A stretch of DNA of 64,000 nt, from positions 111,439 through 175,438 of the forward strand of contig VCMS01000104.1 in the NCBI GenBank assembly GCA_022539475.1, written 5' to 3'. Below are positions 1 to 10,290 of this stretch, piece by piece (within the stretch, counting starts at the first letter, position 1; each line of letters opens with the position of its first letter). Origin of the DNA: Gracilaria domingensis (taxonomy: Eukaryota > Rhodophyta > Florideophyceae > Gracilariales > Gracilariaceae). The notes under the pieces are model-generated. The model was not told where the DNA came from. It searched no databases and saw only the letters and a program-made list of their open reading frames with translations. The position numbers were made by a program, and so were the translations under genes.

Positions 1-126
1 ACGTAATTCAGCCGGACGCTTGACAAAGTGGCGTATTGCCGCATCAAAGTCGCCGGTGCGAAAGAGATGGATTATTTGAGACTCGGAGAGCGATGAGAGC
101 CGGCGGAATCGGACATTACTAAGCAT
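1..126 (-). CDS. N-terminal fragment of an unrecognised protein, cut by the window edge
   Basis: An ATG at 126-124 opens a frame of 42 codons that runs without a stop to the first base of the window. The translation begins MLSNVRFRRLSSLSESQIIH and continues with a mixed acidic and basic helix-like stretch. This looks more like protein than chance translation. No family is recognisable from 42 residues, and no promoter element was identified. It would be transcribed away from the HVA22-like gene. It could still be a chance open frame. Confidence 0.3.
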   Translation of the reverse strand, partial: MLSNVRFRRLSSLSESQIIHLFRTGDFDAAIRHFVKRPAELR

Positions 127-229
127 GTTTCGATAGAAAGATCACGTTAAAATGGTTGCAAGTGTGGAGCTGAGTCTTCATTCGTAACAAATCCAATGCA
201 AGTGGGTCTTTGACGAACTTGAATGGTGA

Positions 230-391
230 AGTATCATATTGATCGCAGCTGGGCTTCTGATGGGCGCGATGGTTGGCGCGAGCTGCGGAATGCAGTCCCT
301 GGTCCCCACCTGCTTTGCGGTGATCTGTGATTGGCTGTGCAGCACAGCCTGTGCTGTGTTACAGAAGGAATACGGCACCCCGGGGGTGTAA
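230..391 (+). CDS. Possible 3' exon of a small membrane protein
   Basis: An open frame follows a stop at 227-229 and ends at TAA 389-391. It codes for about 53 residues with two hydrophobic stretches separated by Cys-rich segments (for example MGAMVGASCGMQSLVPTCF after an internal ATG at 260). It could be a short ORF starting at 260 or the last exon of a gene whose other exons are not visible. The TAA lies in the centre of the palindrome at 374-406. No family is recognised. Confidence 0.2.
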   Translation, partial: SIILIAAGLLMGAMVGASCGMQSLVPTCFAVICDWLCSTACAVLQKEYGTPGV

Positions 392-406
392 CACCCCCAG
401 GGTGCC
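374..406. repeat. 33-base GC-rich palindrome
   Basis: The arms at 374-389 and 391-406 are complementary except for one pair (C381 against A399), around a single central base. The RNA would form a very stable hairpin. It contains the stop codon of the small frame ending at 391. A weaker inverted repeat follows, with arms 474-483 and 522-531. These may be transcript-end structures or remnants of a mobile element; neither can be shown here. Confidence 0.7.
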
Positions 407-629
407 TTTTGCCCGAAAAAAGTGACAGTGCCATTCGGTATCTCCACAAGCTGCTCTCTACGATGTTCGAGCTACCTAACGTAGACGTACCAACGGTACC
501 AGCGGTACCTTCTTAGATCAGTACGTTAGGTATCCTTAGGGATACCTCCGGTACGTGCTTGGAGAACATACAGAGCAGAACGTCAGTAGGCAAAGTTCGC
601 TTGTGTTTTGGTACAGTGATGTGTGCACG

Positions 630-1053
630 ATGGGCAACGTTCTCACAAACATCGCTTGGTAAGTTCTTCTTGGAAACTGCGTCAGTTGTGTATACCCCAA
701 TGCCACCCACGTGAGGAGTGAGAAAACTAACAGACTCTCAATCGCCACGCAGCCACGCAATAGCCAATCTTTACGCATCGTACGGCAGCTATCGCGCATT
801 GAAGAACAATGCTTCAAACATTCAACTGATTCACATTCTCATCACATGGCTGTTCACCACAGTTTTTCTGATGGTAACAGATAGCGTTCTTGATCCGGTG
901 TTCGGACCTTGGTTGCCATTCTATTTCTTAACAAAGCTGGTAGTGGTTGGGTGGATGGTTTATCCAGGAACGCGTGGCGCATGCTATCTTTTCGTGAGAT
1001 ATATCGAGCCCTTGCTCCCAGAAGTCCCACAACGGTCGACATCATTGTCATGA
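630..1053 (+). CDS. HVA22/TB2-DP1 (REEP) family ER-shaping protein
   Basis: The model joins exons 630-658 and 753-1053 (109 residues). The only long frame lacks an ATG, because its 5' end at 718 is GTG. A short first exon at 630 (MGNVLTNIA) ends at a clean GTAAGT donor, and the 94-base intron ends GCAG at 752, keeping phase. The joined protein has the family pattern: the LYASYGSYRALK box at residues 16-27 (compare YPLYAS-x2-AIE in plant HVA22), a hydrophobic hairpin at about 36-55, WLPFYFLTK at 63-71, a second hydrophobic segment, and a terminal Y-x-R-x2-EPLL motif. Members bend ER membranes through such wedge hairpins. The family call rests on the long exon and is firm. The first exon is inferred from phase and motif. 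At 109 residues it is at the short end for the family, so a further 3' exon is possible. Confidence 0.8.
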
Positions 1054-1648
1054 AGATGACATCCATTGCAAATATGAGGAGTGCGAGCGGGGCAGAGTTT
1101 GCAAATGAGCGAAGGCTTCTTGGTTTGCGGCGAAGCGTGCTTCGAAGCACACACCTTGGCAACATGCAACGCGACTGCCATTGCTCGAGCTTGCTCCTGC
1201 GAGTCTACAATCGGAACGTGACCTCCGAAGAAGAGCGATGGCGAGCACAAGACGCTAGCGTTTAGAAGATTCCTTCTTGCCCTTGTGATGAAGGTAAAAT
1301 AAATTGGCATGATCATTTACTTCCGTTGCAGGATTGCTTAACTTTTGAAGATCTTCCAGTTGTAGAACGAAAGGCAATCTACTTTTTCATCTCCATGCTT
1401 TCTGTTCCCCTACTCCAAACGAGGCTTTTCTCACTTGGAAAACACATCAGAACTTCCGCGTACACACAGTCTAGACAACTCGTGAGCTTCCCGAACTCGG
1501 TGCCAAACCGCACGCCAGCTCTCGAGACTTCGGTGCCACCATTGCCTTCAAGTGCAAATGATTCACATCGTATCCCCGGGAAGTGGCATTGTGCTTGACT
1601 CAGATCATCATACATGACGCATGTCACCCGTTGACGTAATAAAATGAA
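1054..1648. other. Intergenic, convergent gene ends
   Basis: This 595-base stretch lies between the 3' ends of the HVA22-like and ZIP genes. Short open frames exist on both strands but none resembles a protein family or has a convincing start. It probably holds the two 3' untranslated regions. Confidence 0.5.
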
Positions 1649-2719
1649 CTAACCATGCACTCCTGTCACTTTGAGAGCCACGGTGATCACTGTGATGATC
1701 ACCGCTCCCAGAATAGTGAACAGGAACTTACGTAACTGCCAATCACTGCGCTCGACAAACTCCTCCGCCATTAGCTCGAACGCGCCAATGTACAGAAAAG
1801 TACCGGCCGATATCGCAAACAGAACACCCTGGACGGCGGCCGAAAGGCTGGAAAGAGCGGCACCGATGGCAACTCCAACCGGAATTGCCGACGAAAATAG
1901 GGTAACCAGCACCAGGAAAGGCAAATAACGAAGGCCACGAATAAGTTTGAACGAGAGAGCGGCAGCTGTGGCCCACCTGTGAGTGACAGTTGCGATGAAG
2001 ATATTGAGCGCAACGTCAAACGAATTGGAAATACCCAGCGCCATGGACTCAAATAGTGAATGCAGTGAGAGGCCCACAACTTGAATGAGGCCCTGCCAAA
2101 AGAGTCCGGAGCCGAAGCCACCTAGCGTGGGCGATGACGCCTCATCACCTTCATCACTCTGGAGTTCGACGTCCTTCACGTGTTCCCCATGAAGGGAAAC
2201 AGAGGGGAACAATTTCGGTATGAGAATCTTCTCGACAGCAAAGAGAACGTAGAACGCAATTCCGGCAATTAGGAATGCCCATGGGAACTCTCCCTCGTGA
2301 CCCTCTTCTCCTTCCTCGTCGTCATGTTCTTCACCCTCCTCGTCCCGGACGAGCTTGGAAAGGAGGCGAATACCGGCACCGAGCATACGTCCATGTGCGT
2401 GTTCCTCGCCACTGATCAGTTCAACGGCCTCAGGAAAGATATGCAGCAGTCCAGTAGACAAAAAGATGCCTGCCGCAAGAGCGTTTCCAATTCGGATGGC
2501 TGCATTGAATTTCGCACCAACCCCACCGGTGGCTTTCTTCACGAAGTACACGATATGAGCGAATAAGAGCCCCTCTGCCAGCAAAATTGCGGCGAAACCA
2601 ATCTTCCACGACCTTAAGCAGCTTCCCTCACATAGTTCACGAACAGTAGTACTGAGCTGTTCGGAAGACGCGAGCAAGGAAGCCGCAGCGGCCGGGAGAG
2701 TGAATGAAGGAGACGACAT
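1649..2719 (-). CDS. ZIP-family zinc/iron transporter
   Basis: This is a 356-residue membrane protein. ZIP carriers move divalent metals, mainly Zn(II), into the cytosol. The frame is open further upstream to 3022, but that extension is Arg/His-rich low-complexity sequence. The ATG at 2719 is followed by a normal N-terminus, so it is preferred. Hydrophobic helices occur at about 44-61, 78-97, 144-165 and through the C-terminal half. The hallmark helix IV motif reads HSLFESMALGI and helix V reads HRWATAAALSF; both carry the conserved His residues of the binuclear metal site. The helix IV His is followed by F-E-S where HS-x2-E-G is usual. The variable cytosolic loop, normally His-rich, is mostly acidic here (EEGEEHDDEEGEEGHEGE). 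The usual short hydrophilic C-terminus after the last helix is present. Subcellular location cannot be read from the sequence. Confidence 0.93.
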   Translation of the reverse strand: MSSPSFTLPAAAASLLASSEQLSTTVRELCEGSCLRSWKIGFAAILLAEGLLFAHIVYFVKKATGGVGAKFNAAIRIGNALAAGIFLSTGLLHIFPEAVELISGEEHAHGRMLGAGIRLLSKLVRDEEGEEHDDEEGEEGHEGEFPWAFLIAGIAFYVLFAVEKILIPKLFPSVSLHGEHVKDVELQSDEGDEASSPTLGGFGSGLFWQGLIQVVGLSLHSLFESMALGISNSFDVALNIFIATVTHRWATAAALSFKLIRGLRYLPFLVLVTLFSSAIPVGVAIGAALSSLSAAVQGVLFAISAGTFLYIGAFELMAEEFVERSDWQLRKFLFTILGAVIITVITVALKVTGVHG

Positions 2720-3671
2720 TGTACGCCTGTGACACTGACGGTGACGGAGTGGGTGCTGGCGGTGGTGGCGCTGGTGCTTCCAGTGTTTGAGCAGGACTTG
2801 AGAGCGTGCAGCACCGCTGCTACGCAAGCACTCACGCAACAGCTTGGTGCAAGTCGTTTGCACTAGGGCACGCGCATATGCGCTCGGGACCCATATTCGC
2901 CGAAGAATTGGTGCAGTGATTGGTGCCAAGACGATGAGGTGCGGCACTGTGGACATGCTGGCACGTGAGTGGCCCACAGTCGTCGCTGGCCGGTGTAGAC
3001 ATCGGTGGGGTGGCGGAGCCAAATCCTGGCCTCAGGGCCTCGCTGGCACCGTGATAATCGTCACCGGGGCACAGCTACGGACAGTGCCTTCGCAAAACAC
3101 ATGCCAGCGTAAAGATCAATTCACAGAATGTGCAGGGGTATGCTAAACAACAAGCTTGTCCGTGCGACGGTAGGTACTCAATGGCATCTGCGACGGTTCA
3201 CTTGGGCAACGTCCCGACGCCGTCTACACGACGCAGTTGAACGTATGACCGTCATAGCTGCGAAACGAGAGTGGTCGGCCTCTCCATTTACCGACCATGA
3301 TTTGCTGTTCACAACGTCAAACTTTCATCGATAGAAACCATCCCTCTCGACCCTTGCCCCTGATCTAGCCGTTACATTGGAAGCATCAAAACACTTTCAC
3401 GGGAAACTAAGAATGAAGACATATCCGAATTAGGTAGGCTGGCCTCTCTGTTGAAAATGCAAGCAAGCATTCAGTTCATGACTTATTAGTGAGGGCCATC
3501 TTTACATCGTGACAATGAAACATCAACACGCCTACAGTTTCGTTGGCTCGTCACAAGAGTTATCCTTAATTTACATCGGGGCTACAGCTTCAAGTTGTGC
3601 AGTACTGTTGAAGGTTTCTTTGCGCTTCACCCAGTTAGAATACGCCAAAACAACTTGCCCTTAATTATAAT
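2720..3671. other. Intergenic, upstream of the ZIP gene
   Basis: The first ~300 bases are GC-rich and lie just upstream of the ZIP start, so they should carry its promoter and leader. The rest becomes AT-richer up to the MITE-like element at 3672. No gene, tRNA or clear regulatory motif was recognised. Confidence 0.4.
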
Positions 3672-4066
3672 GGGAGCATTCTGAAACAGCAAATGCACAT
3701 TTTGTTCGACGCTCCAAGTCATGATTTGAGCGCACGGCATGACTTTGCGCTTGCGATCGGGCTGAATTCGGTCAGCGGGCTTGCCACGCAGACCGAGTTC
3801 TGCTCCCGACGCAAAACATTACTTTCAGCGTGCGTACTCTTTGGTAGTGAATATCGATTGGCTGCTCTCGCTGCGCGTTCCCCTCGCTGTGCGTTCGCTT
3901 CAGAATGTGTGATGATATTTGAATGAACGACTGAAAAAAACTCTTGAAATGACTGTTGATTTACTGTGGCGGTTTTCGTTTTTGTGATTTCAGGAAGGCT
4001 TATGAATCGCAAATACACAAACGCACAAAATGCGATTTTGTGCGTTTGGTGTTTCAGGATGCTCCC
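3672..4066. mobile_element. MITE-like element with 28-base terminal inverted repeats
   Basis: Bases 3672-3699 and 4039-4066 are inverted repeats matching at 25 of 28 positions and beginning GGGAGCAT. The trinucleotide AAT occurs directly outside both ends (3669-3671 and 4067-4069), as a target duplication would. The 395-base interior has no meaningful ORF. It also contains a perfect 13-base hairpin at 4018-4048 that overlaps the right terminal repeat. Size, structure and a 3-base duplication fit a non-autonomous DNA transposon, possibly mobilised by a PIF/Harbinger enzyme. The Harbinger transposase at 42 kb shows no matching termini that I could find. Confidence 0.65.
4018..4048. repeat. Perfect 13-base hairpin inside the MITE-like element
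   Basis: Arms 4018-4030 and 4036-4048 (CAAACGCACAAAA and its complement) flank a 5-base loop. The right arm is shared with the right terminal inverted repeat, giving the element a folded-back subterminal end. Confidence 0.8.
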
Positions 4067-4212
4067 AATGTTTGGATAGCGTGGTGAGTGCTTACTTCCG
4101 TAACAGGTTCTCCTTGTGTAGTATACGACAGTGTGTCCAGCAAAAGGTCATCGATGCCATTACCTTGGTGAGCACTGGCACCGCTGCAAGTAAGATCATC
4201 ACACAAGTCTAG

Positions 4213-4239
4213 CTCTCATGACTTTGAAAGTCATGAGAG
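4213..4239. repeat. Perfect 13-base inverted repeat with a one-base centre
   Basis: Arms 4213-4225 (CTCTCATGACTTT) and 4227-4239 are exactly complementary around a single G. It lies about 150 bases right of the MITE-like element. Its function is unknown. Confidence 0.8.
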
Positions 4240-7200
4240 TTTTGCGGACCCGTCTGCCAACTCACTGGTCTTAGGTCGTAGACTGCACTCCATGACCCAG
4301 CTCCAGTTCTAAAAAATTCGTGTGGACTGCTGATGGAATAGCGAACATTAGAATCCTTCTACGTGCAAGGGTCTACTCTACGCCGTACGATGCGGTTTGA
4401 GATTGAGATTGAGATGCCTAGTACAAGTGCTAGAAACAGCTCATTTAGGAAACGCATGTAAATCATCACGACATTGTAGACGTCCAGTAAAAGAAGGCAT
4501 TCGATAGCTATTTGTTTTCGCGTATCAGCCATTGAGAACCTCCGGAAAGAGAAGAGAAAGATTTTGTACTAGCCTGCCAGGAAGCATTCTGCAATTCCTC
4601 TCTCGGCTGGTTTCTTGGTGCGCAGGTTCTAAGCCGTGTTTCATATGCCATACATACGAAGGTACTTCAACGCTTTTTATTTTAGAGAGAGTTTTCTGTC
4701 CTTCTCTTTTCCGTTCCACACTCCGATCGATCTTTAGTTTCAACCCAATTTGCTTGAAATGCTTTTCTAATAAATAACATCCACTGATGCATTTTATCTG
4801 CAAAAGCTGGGTATACCGGTATTTTTCTCAAACGAACGGGCAGCCTATGGGCTGCGATCAGCAGCGTGGTGGGCTTGAAGGATACCCTTGTACTTCTGAA
4901 GTCGCTGATTTCTTCTCTTGTCGTTTTGTTGTCGAAATCTATCTTCCTGCGCTCTGAGAGCCCCCCCAATACCGTCGGTACATCCCAGTTCACTGTGTTC
5001 GGGCGCTTTGGTTTCGAAGTCGCCCTGACGGTCCAAACCGCAGAGCCGCTCTCGTTTCCGTTACAATCCGACGCCGCGTGTACTGCTCAGCTTTCGAATC
5101 GCGTTACTCTTTCATTTTACAATTGCGTCCCAAGAATGGACACATTTAGTTCGAGAAAATGCATTGCTTTCTATGGGCCATTGCCGGCACAAGACCCAAA
5201 CCCGACTTCATATTCTTCGGAACGGCTGTAGTGAGAAAGGGGCATCCAGCACCCAACTTCAAGGCGATGACCCAAATTGTACTCGCAGCAATCCATGCAA
5301 GGACCAGGGCTGGAAGTACAAAGGGCAGCTTTGTTGTCCACAGGGGACTTGGTCTCTCTCTTTCTTTCTCTCTCTCTCTCCGTGAAATTGTGAAGTATTC
5401 GAACTTCTACAACGAGGTCGATAAATACCAACAACTAATATCACCTCTATACCGCAGTCAATAACGCCGAGAAACTAGGTAAGCCACAATCACTGGTCTG
5501 AGTCAAGAAGATACTAGACTTCATGTACGATTTAGACCAGAAGCGTTTCGTCACCGACGCTTGTAGCCTTCTCTTTCTTCTTAATCTCTTCATTTCACCT
5601 CTAGCGGCCGTCGACTAAAGGGCACGCTATGACGAGGCGTTCTGAATGAAGATGGGCTTGATAAGGGGAGACAAGCAAAAAGTGGTCTGTTTTCTACATG
5701 GATAGCTGGGGATGCAGCTTGAACGCAGCAGAAGCTTGAATGCTTTCAACTTCTTCAAAACGAACATTCTCCTTCTTGCTTCTTTGCAATTTCGGAGCTG
5801 AATAAGACTACTATTATTTGCACTCCCTCTCTGGGAGAAAAAGGTTTTCAGGATCAGGTATAGCGCGAAAGTAAGGCCATTCACTAATTCCGAGCCAGCC
5901 GTATCCAGATGGTCAATTCTCTGCTCGAGGATACAGAGTATTCGATTGACTATGGCGCACGATATGTAAGGCGCTGCACTATGCTGATTTGCAAATGGGT
6001 ACGAAGGAAAGAACAATCGTCAAAAATTGAAGGCATGAGTGCAGGCCCCGGTGTACATTTGCGGGAAGATGATGCACAAGGTAATAAGGTGAAGCACCTG
6101 TACCAAGAAGATGCTAGATCAATTTGAAATCGCACAGGTGCATCAATGGGTTTATCGTCTTCATCCGGGAACCCTAACCCTCCAAGTGAACGAGACCTGA
6201 TCAAATGTTGCGATTTCTATCGCGAAGCCCCTAACTCAACTGAAGACGAGTAATGTTGGGAATTAAGAATGGGCGGAGTTTTGAGTTTTAAGCAGTGCAG
6301 AAGTCTACAATGGTAAAGAATTCCGCAATGTACGAATCATAGAAGGATACGCTCAACTACATCATTTGCCAGAATGCGAGCGAGTTGAAAAAGTGAATGA
6401 AGGAAAATGTCTGCTACCTCTCTGAGTACCGTGGTGAGGGCTCCGTCAAGACCGCCTGCACACTCTCTAATACGGGCCGGTAGTCTAATTCTTATGTACC
6501 ACAGTGCGTTTCTGTTGAAAGAAACGCTCTCACCAGAAAACTCACCTACACTCGTGCCTCAGAGATGCGCGTTTCGGCCGGTTGTGCGGTCACCACGACC
6601 GGCCTAACCTGTGGCGTAAATCTTCGAAACTTTGTACGGGGCGAAACGGATCTTGCTGTTGAGTCTGTTACGGAACGATTCGTGACAAAGAATCATCTGA
6701 TGAGGCTTTCCTTCGAGTTTGTCGCAGGGCTCCTACTCATTCATTCATCCTACAGTAGGATTAGGGCTTTAGGATTCCAACTCAATCATATCATCTAGGA
6801 GTAAGCAAGATAAGCACTCCCTCGCCGTCGCGTTAGGGTCCCGACAAATTGAATTCTCCGTCCACTACTGCTGAGATCGGAGATAGGGACACCATGCGAA
6901 GTCCAGTTTCCACAAGGAAAATATGACGAGGGTTTCGTGGACCTAACGGGGCCCGATACGTAACAAATGCTTTCATCGACGCATATCCGTTTATCCGTTT
7001 CGTTACGGAGCACACCCTTCCATGTCGCAGTACGTAAATCAGACTTACGGGAACCCAGAGGGCCGGCAGACTCTTTGCTCCCCGTATTCGGAGCTAAAGC
7101 AGCCGCTTGGAACTCTGCCGAGCATCGATTGGCGGTTTGCCACGTCGAAGAACCTTGAAATGGAAGACTAACCATGTCCAACTCTACATGTTGGAGTGAC

Positions 7201-7772
7201 AAGGGGGGTGTTATTACCGCAGACTGCTTTTCTCGCAAAGTGTTCATGGCGAGCAAACCGTGATAAGAGCGAGCAAACGTGGCTTCATTTCATGCAGGTT
7301 CGTCAACACTGTTTGAACCAGAACGCGAACTCCAGGCAATTTCGAGCACTTTTCAACACCTTGATACTTCCGTGACCGTAGAAGCACAAAAATTTGTAAC
7401 TTGAGCAACCAACGTCGAATGAATTCTGTTCGTTCAGGTTTATCAGACTGACCGCAGAAAAACGGCTAGATATTGGGAGTGGCCCACGAACAGTAGATGG
7501 CTGTATGGAGCGATAGGAACTATACACATCTGCCCACATCGTGGGGCCTCGAGGATTGGCAAATGTTGTTCCACGGGCCTAGTAATTCATTTGATGCCCT
7601 ATCATCCAAACTTGTACATTTTTCTGTTCAGGGGTCAAACTTAACAAATGAATTTCAATGCCATCCAAGCACTGCAGCGTTAGGACTTCCTTTGTCCACC
7701 TTCCTGTATGGGAAAAGCAACAATTTTCGAGGCGTTCTACATGTGCTGCTAGTTGCATCTGTGCGAGCTCCA
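4240..7772. other. 3.5 kb without a recognisable gene
   Basis: Both strands carry only short open frames, up to about 150 codons, with no recognisable domain. I found no plausible intron-joined protein. There is a pyrimidine CT/CTTT microsatellite at about 5353-5380 and a short GAGATT repeat near 4398. The region may hold untranslated DNA, an RNA gene I cannot recognise, or a fragmented lineage-specific gene. The right end should contain the 3' untranslated region of the THOC1 gene. Confidence 0.4.
5353..5380. repeat. CT-rich microsatellite
   Basis: An almost pure run of CT dinucleotides is interrupted by CTTT units. It lies in a gene-free stretch. Confidence 0.8.
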
Positions 7773-9251
7773 TCACTCCTTTGGATTCTGAACCGTGTTT
7801 GGATGTGTAGTCGAGTCCAAAACCCTGTCTAAGTTGAGTTCGATCGACTCTGATAACCGTCTAAGCACCGCCACGTCCTCATCCATTAACGTCCGTAATG
7901 ATCGCCACTTGAACTTTCGATCATTCTTTCTCTTCGACCCTTCATCTAGCTCTGCATCGTCCAAATCTTCCTGTAATGCCTGTTTAAGCTCTTTCACACC
8001 GGGTACGGGTGATCTATCGAACAAAGCAGCATATATATCACCGTTCTCGGGCGCTGTTTCTAAAGACTTGATTCGCTGTAGCCAGTTGTTGAACCCAGTC
8101 GTTTTATCCTTCTGATGCCATAACACTGTACGTTTCTTGAAAACTGTGGGTGATTTAGCCACTCCTGTCTCCAAGTGTGAGTAATTCGTCCTTTTCCACC
8201 GAAGCCACACTTTTTCCCTTTGCAACAACGATTGAACGAAGTGTTTTAAGCGATTGCCGTCGTCCTTCTCCAGAAGTGCCAAAACACGATGCTTTAGCTG
8301 TTCTCCACTGCCGTTCCTCCCGAATAGTTTGCCGCAGAAATCGGCATTCTGCCGCACAGCATGGGTATCCTTTTCTCCAATTGGCAGGGAACCAGTTGTC
8401 TCAAGGTGGTGAAGAAATATAGCGTATTGAACGAGCATGTGTCGACGAAAGTGAGTGTCGGCGAGCTGCAAGTTGAGAACATTAGGTGAGGTTGGATAAT
8501 CCACGCCATGAGGCACAGTGTCACTTCTTACTGCTGTACTTTCGAAAGCCGATATGACAGTGTCAAGTGAGCTGGCAGCCTCTTTCCACAATCTCTCTGT
8601 TTCAGCAATTGAAGGATTCTGAAGAAACTTTTGCAAACCCCATAGCGCATTGTATAAAGCGGCATCCACATTGCTTTCCGGAAGCGGGTCGTATGCGATT
8701 GGATGTATTGCATACGCACCTCGGCGATTCATACCCGATGGATGCCACGCACGTAACGATTCAGCTAACATTAGGCGTAGACGACCAGACCTGATTGCGT
8801 TGAGCCCGTGTGTGTCACGTTCTATAGCTGACTGAAACAGCTTAATGAAGTACAACTGTCGACGAGGTGTGCGGGGTAGTGCAGTGATTCGTTTGCGAAC
8901 AGCATCCAGGTTTGCGACGATATCGTCGAGGGTGATGAACGAAAAGAGATAATGAAGGTACGTGACTGGTGCATGTTGATCTAGACGTTCCTTCAGCGAT
9001 AGACTTGTCGCAATGTCTACCACATGCAACGCATCAAACGGAGATGGTGATTTAAGTTGCTTGGTGAGGAGAAGAAGTAATGTTGGATAGAAGTTAAATC
9101 TGGGGAATTTTTCGATTAGCTCCTCGGTAAGAACATCAGGCGGGGCTTTGAGTTTTTCACATAGGAGTTTGTTTAAAGCATCCTTCGCTTGCAAGTATTC
9201 TTCAACAGGATTCGGCTTGGAATCAGGTTCATTTGCTGTAGACATCGCCAT
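7773..9251 (-). CDS. THOC1: THO complex subunit 1 (THOC1/Hpr1) homolog
   Basis: This single-exon protein of 492 residues starts at the ATG at 9251; a second Met lies two codons in. THO couples transcription elongation to mRNA packaging and export in the nucleus and limits R-loops. The protein is mostly alpha-helical. The family-like core includes a helix-rich LWGLQKFLQNPS segment, LWKEAASSLDTVISAFES at about 222-239, and the signature HFRRHMLVQYAIFLHHLET stretch at about 267-285 (metazoan THOC1 has FRRQ-x-LVQ-x-LI-x-FQYL). A conserved E-x-VW-x-RWK motif lies at about 346-353. The C-terminal third is charged and Lys/Arg-rich. Metazoan THOC1 is about 657 residues with a C-terminal death domain. 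That domain is absent here, as is common outside animals and plants. The call rests on motif order seen by eye. Confidence 0.82.
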   Translation of the reverse strand: MAMSTANEPDSKPNPVEEYLQAKDALNKLLCEKLKAPPDVLTEELIEKFPRFNFYPTLLLLLTKQLKSPSPFDALHVVDIATSLSLKERLDQHAPVTYLHYLFSFITLDDIVANLDAVRKRITALPRTPRRQLYFIKLFQSAIERDTHGLNAIRSGRLRLMLAESLRAWHPSGMNRRGAYAIHPIAYDPLPESNVDAALYNALWGLQKFLQNPSIAETERLWKEAASSLDTVISAFESTAVRSDTVPHGVDYPTSPNVLNLQLADTHFRRHMLVQYAIFLHHLETTGSLPIGEKDTHAVRQNADFCGKLFGRNGSGEQLKHRVLALLEKDDGNRLKHFVQSLLQREKVWLRWKRTNYSHLETGVAKSPTVFKKRTVLWHQKDKTTGFNNWLQRIKSLETAPENGDIYAALFDRSPVPGVKELKQALQEDLDDAELDEGSKRKNDRKFKWRSLRTLMDEDVAVLRRLSESIELNLDRVLDSTTHPNTVQNPKE

Positions 9252-10290
9252 CTTAAGGCTGCAGAAATGAAAAAAAACAAGAGCAAAGTACCTGAATCAA
9301 CGGTTCTGACGGCCCAAGCACCTGAAAGGAAGGACGAGAGTCACACACAGGGTTGGGGCGTTTAGAGTATCGTGGGGTTGTGCTCGATGGTACACTTCAG
9401 CGGTGTCCGAGGGGCTTTCGCATGAAAGACACGATGAGTGGAGTGACAGGCACGAATGAAGGAAAAGGTTGGTGGACCCAAACTATTGGAGACGTCAAGT
9501 ATCGCCAGAATCAGCGACTTCGTCTTCGCAGTCCAAGACTTTTGCTCCGCACGTCTGTTTGTGTAGCCAGACTTCAATTTCATCTATGAAACAGATTTTT
9601 AGAAAATTCATACTTTCTCACGCAGACCTCTGACAATGCGCCCATTTTGATCGTCGTTCGATAGTATCGATTCGCCTACATGCGGATCCTGCACCAGCAT
9701 AGAAGGGTATTTTTTCTCATAAGGGCCGAGTAAAACAATGGTTTTAAAATGCTTGGTTTCTTTGATAACAGGGGCGAGGCCACCCCTAAACAAGAACACA
9801 AGTAAAAACAGAACTACTATACATCTGCCGATTCCCCTTCTGAACGGCAAGGCTTGGCAACGCCAACGAACCCAACGTTCACGAAGGAATTATGAAGAAA
9901 CAAGATGAAGAATTTCGCTCTGTATTATCCCTAGGAAGCTGATATATGTTACAGTCCTTTTCTGCGTCGTAAGGAATCTCAAGACCGAGCGCATCGTGCT
10001 GTCGTGTCCAGAAAGGGTAGTTTCTTCCCTCACACCAACTTCAAAGTAGCTAGTTTTATTCGGTATTTACAAGCGACCGGTGCTTGTTCACACGGAGTCT
10101 CAGACAAGTTTTGCTCACATGTGCACGGAGTGTGGCAAAACCGTTTCAAGGCACTCTTCGGCATCCAACGTTGGACAACTTCAACGGTGTGGAAAACATC
10201 AAAGTTAGATTGCATTACGTCGTTGTTAGGATGAAACCGCAACATCAGTTTCAAATCATTGAGTGAGAGCAATTACGATCAGAAAGAAAA
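9252..10290. other. Intergenic, THOC1 to SPC3
   Basis: The left end should carry the THOC1 promoter. The rest holds one weak exon candidate (9608-9785, listed separately) and open frames on both strands near 10004-10272 that resemble no family. No tRNA or repeat was seen. Confidence 0.35.
9608..9785 (-). CDS. Possible terminal exon of an unrecognised gene
   Basis: After a TTTAG acceptor-like site at 9790-9786 on the minus strand, an open frame codes for about 58 residues ending in TGA at 9610-9608. The peptide has a hydrophobic start, then KHFKTIVLLGPYEKKYPSM and an acidic/basic tail that looks protein-like. No ATG is in frame, since the 5' end of the frame is TTG. Upstream exons were not found, and neither was a family. 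Confidence 0.2.

Noticed and set aside
718-752. GTG at 718 as the start of the HVA22-like protein
   Set aside because: Nuclear genes rarely start at GTG. A short upstream exon with ATG, a GTAAGT donor and matching phase gives a better family N-terminus.
2720-3022. N-terminal extension of the ZIP transporter
   Set aside because: The added 101 residues are His/Arg/Ser-rich low-complexity sequence upstream of a good ATG at 2719.
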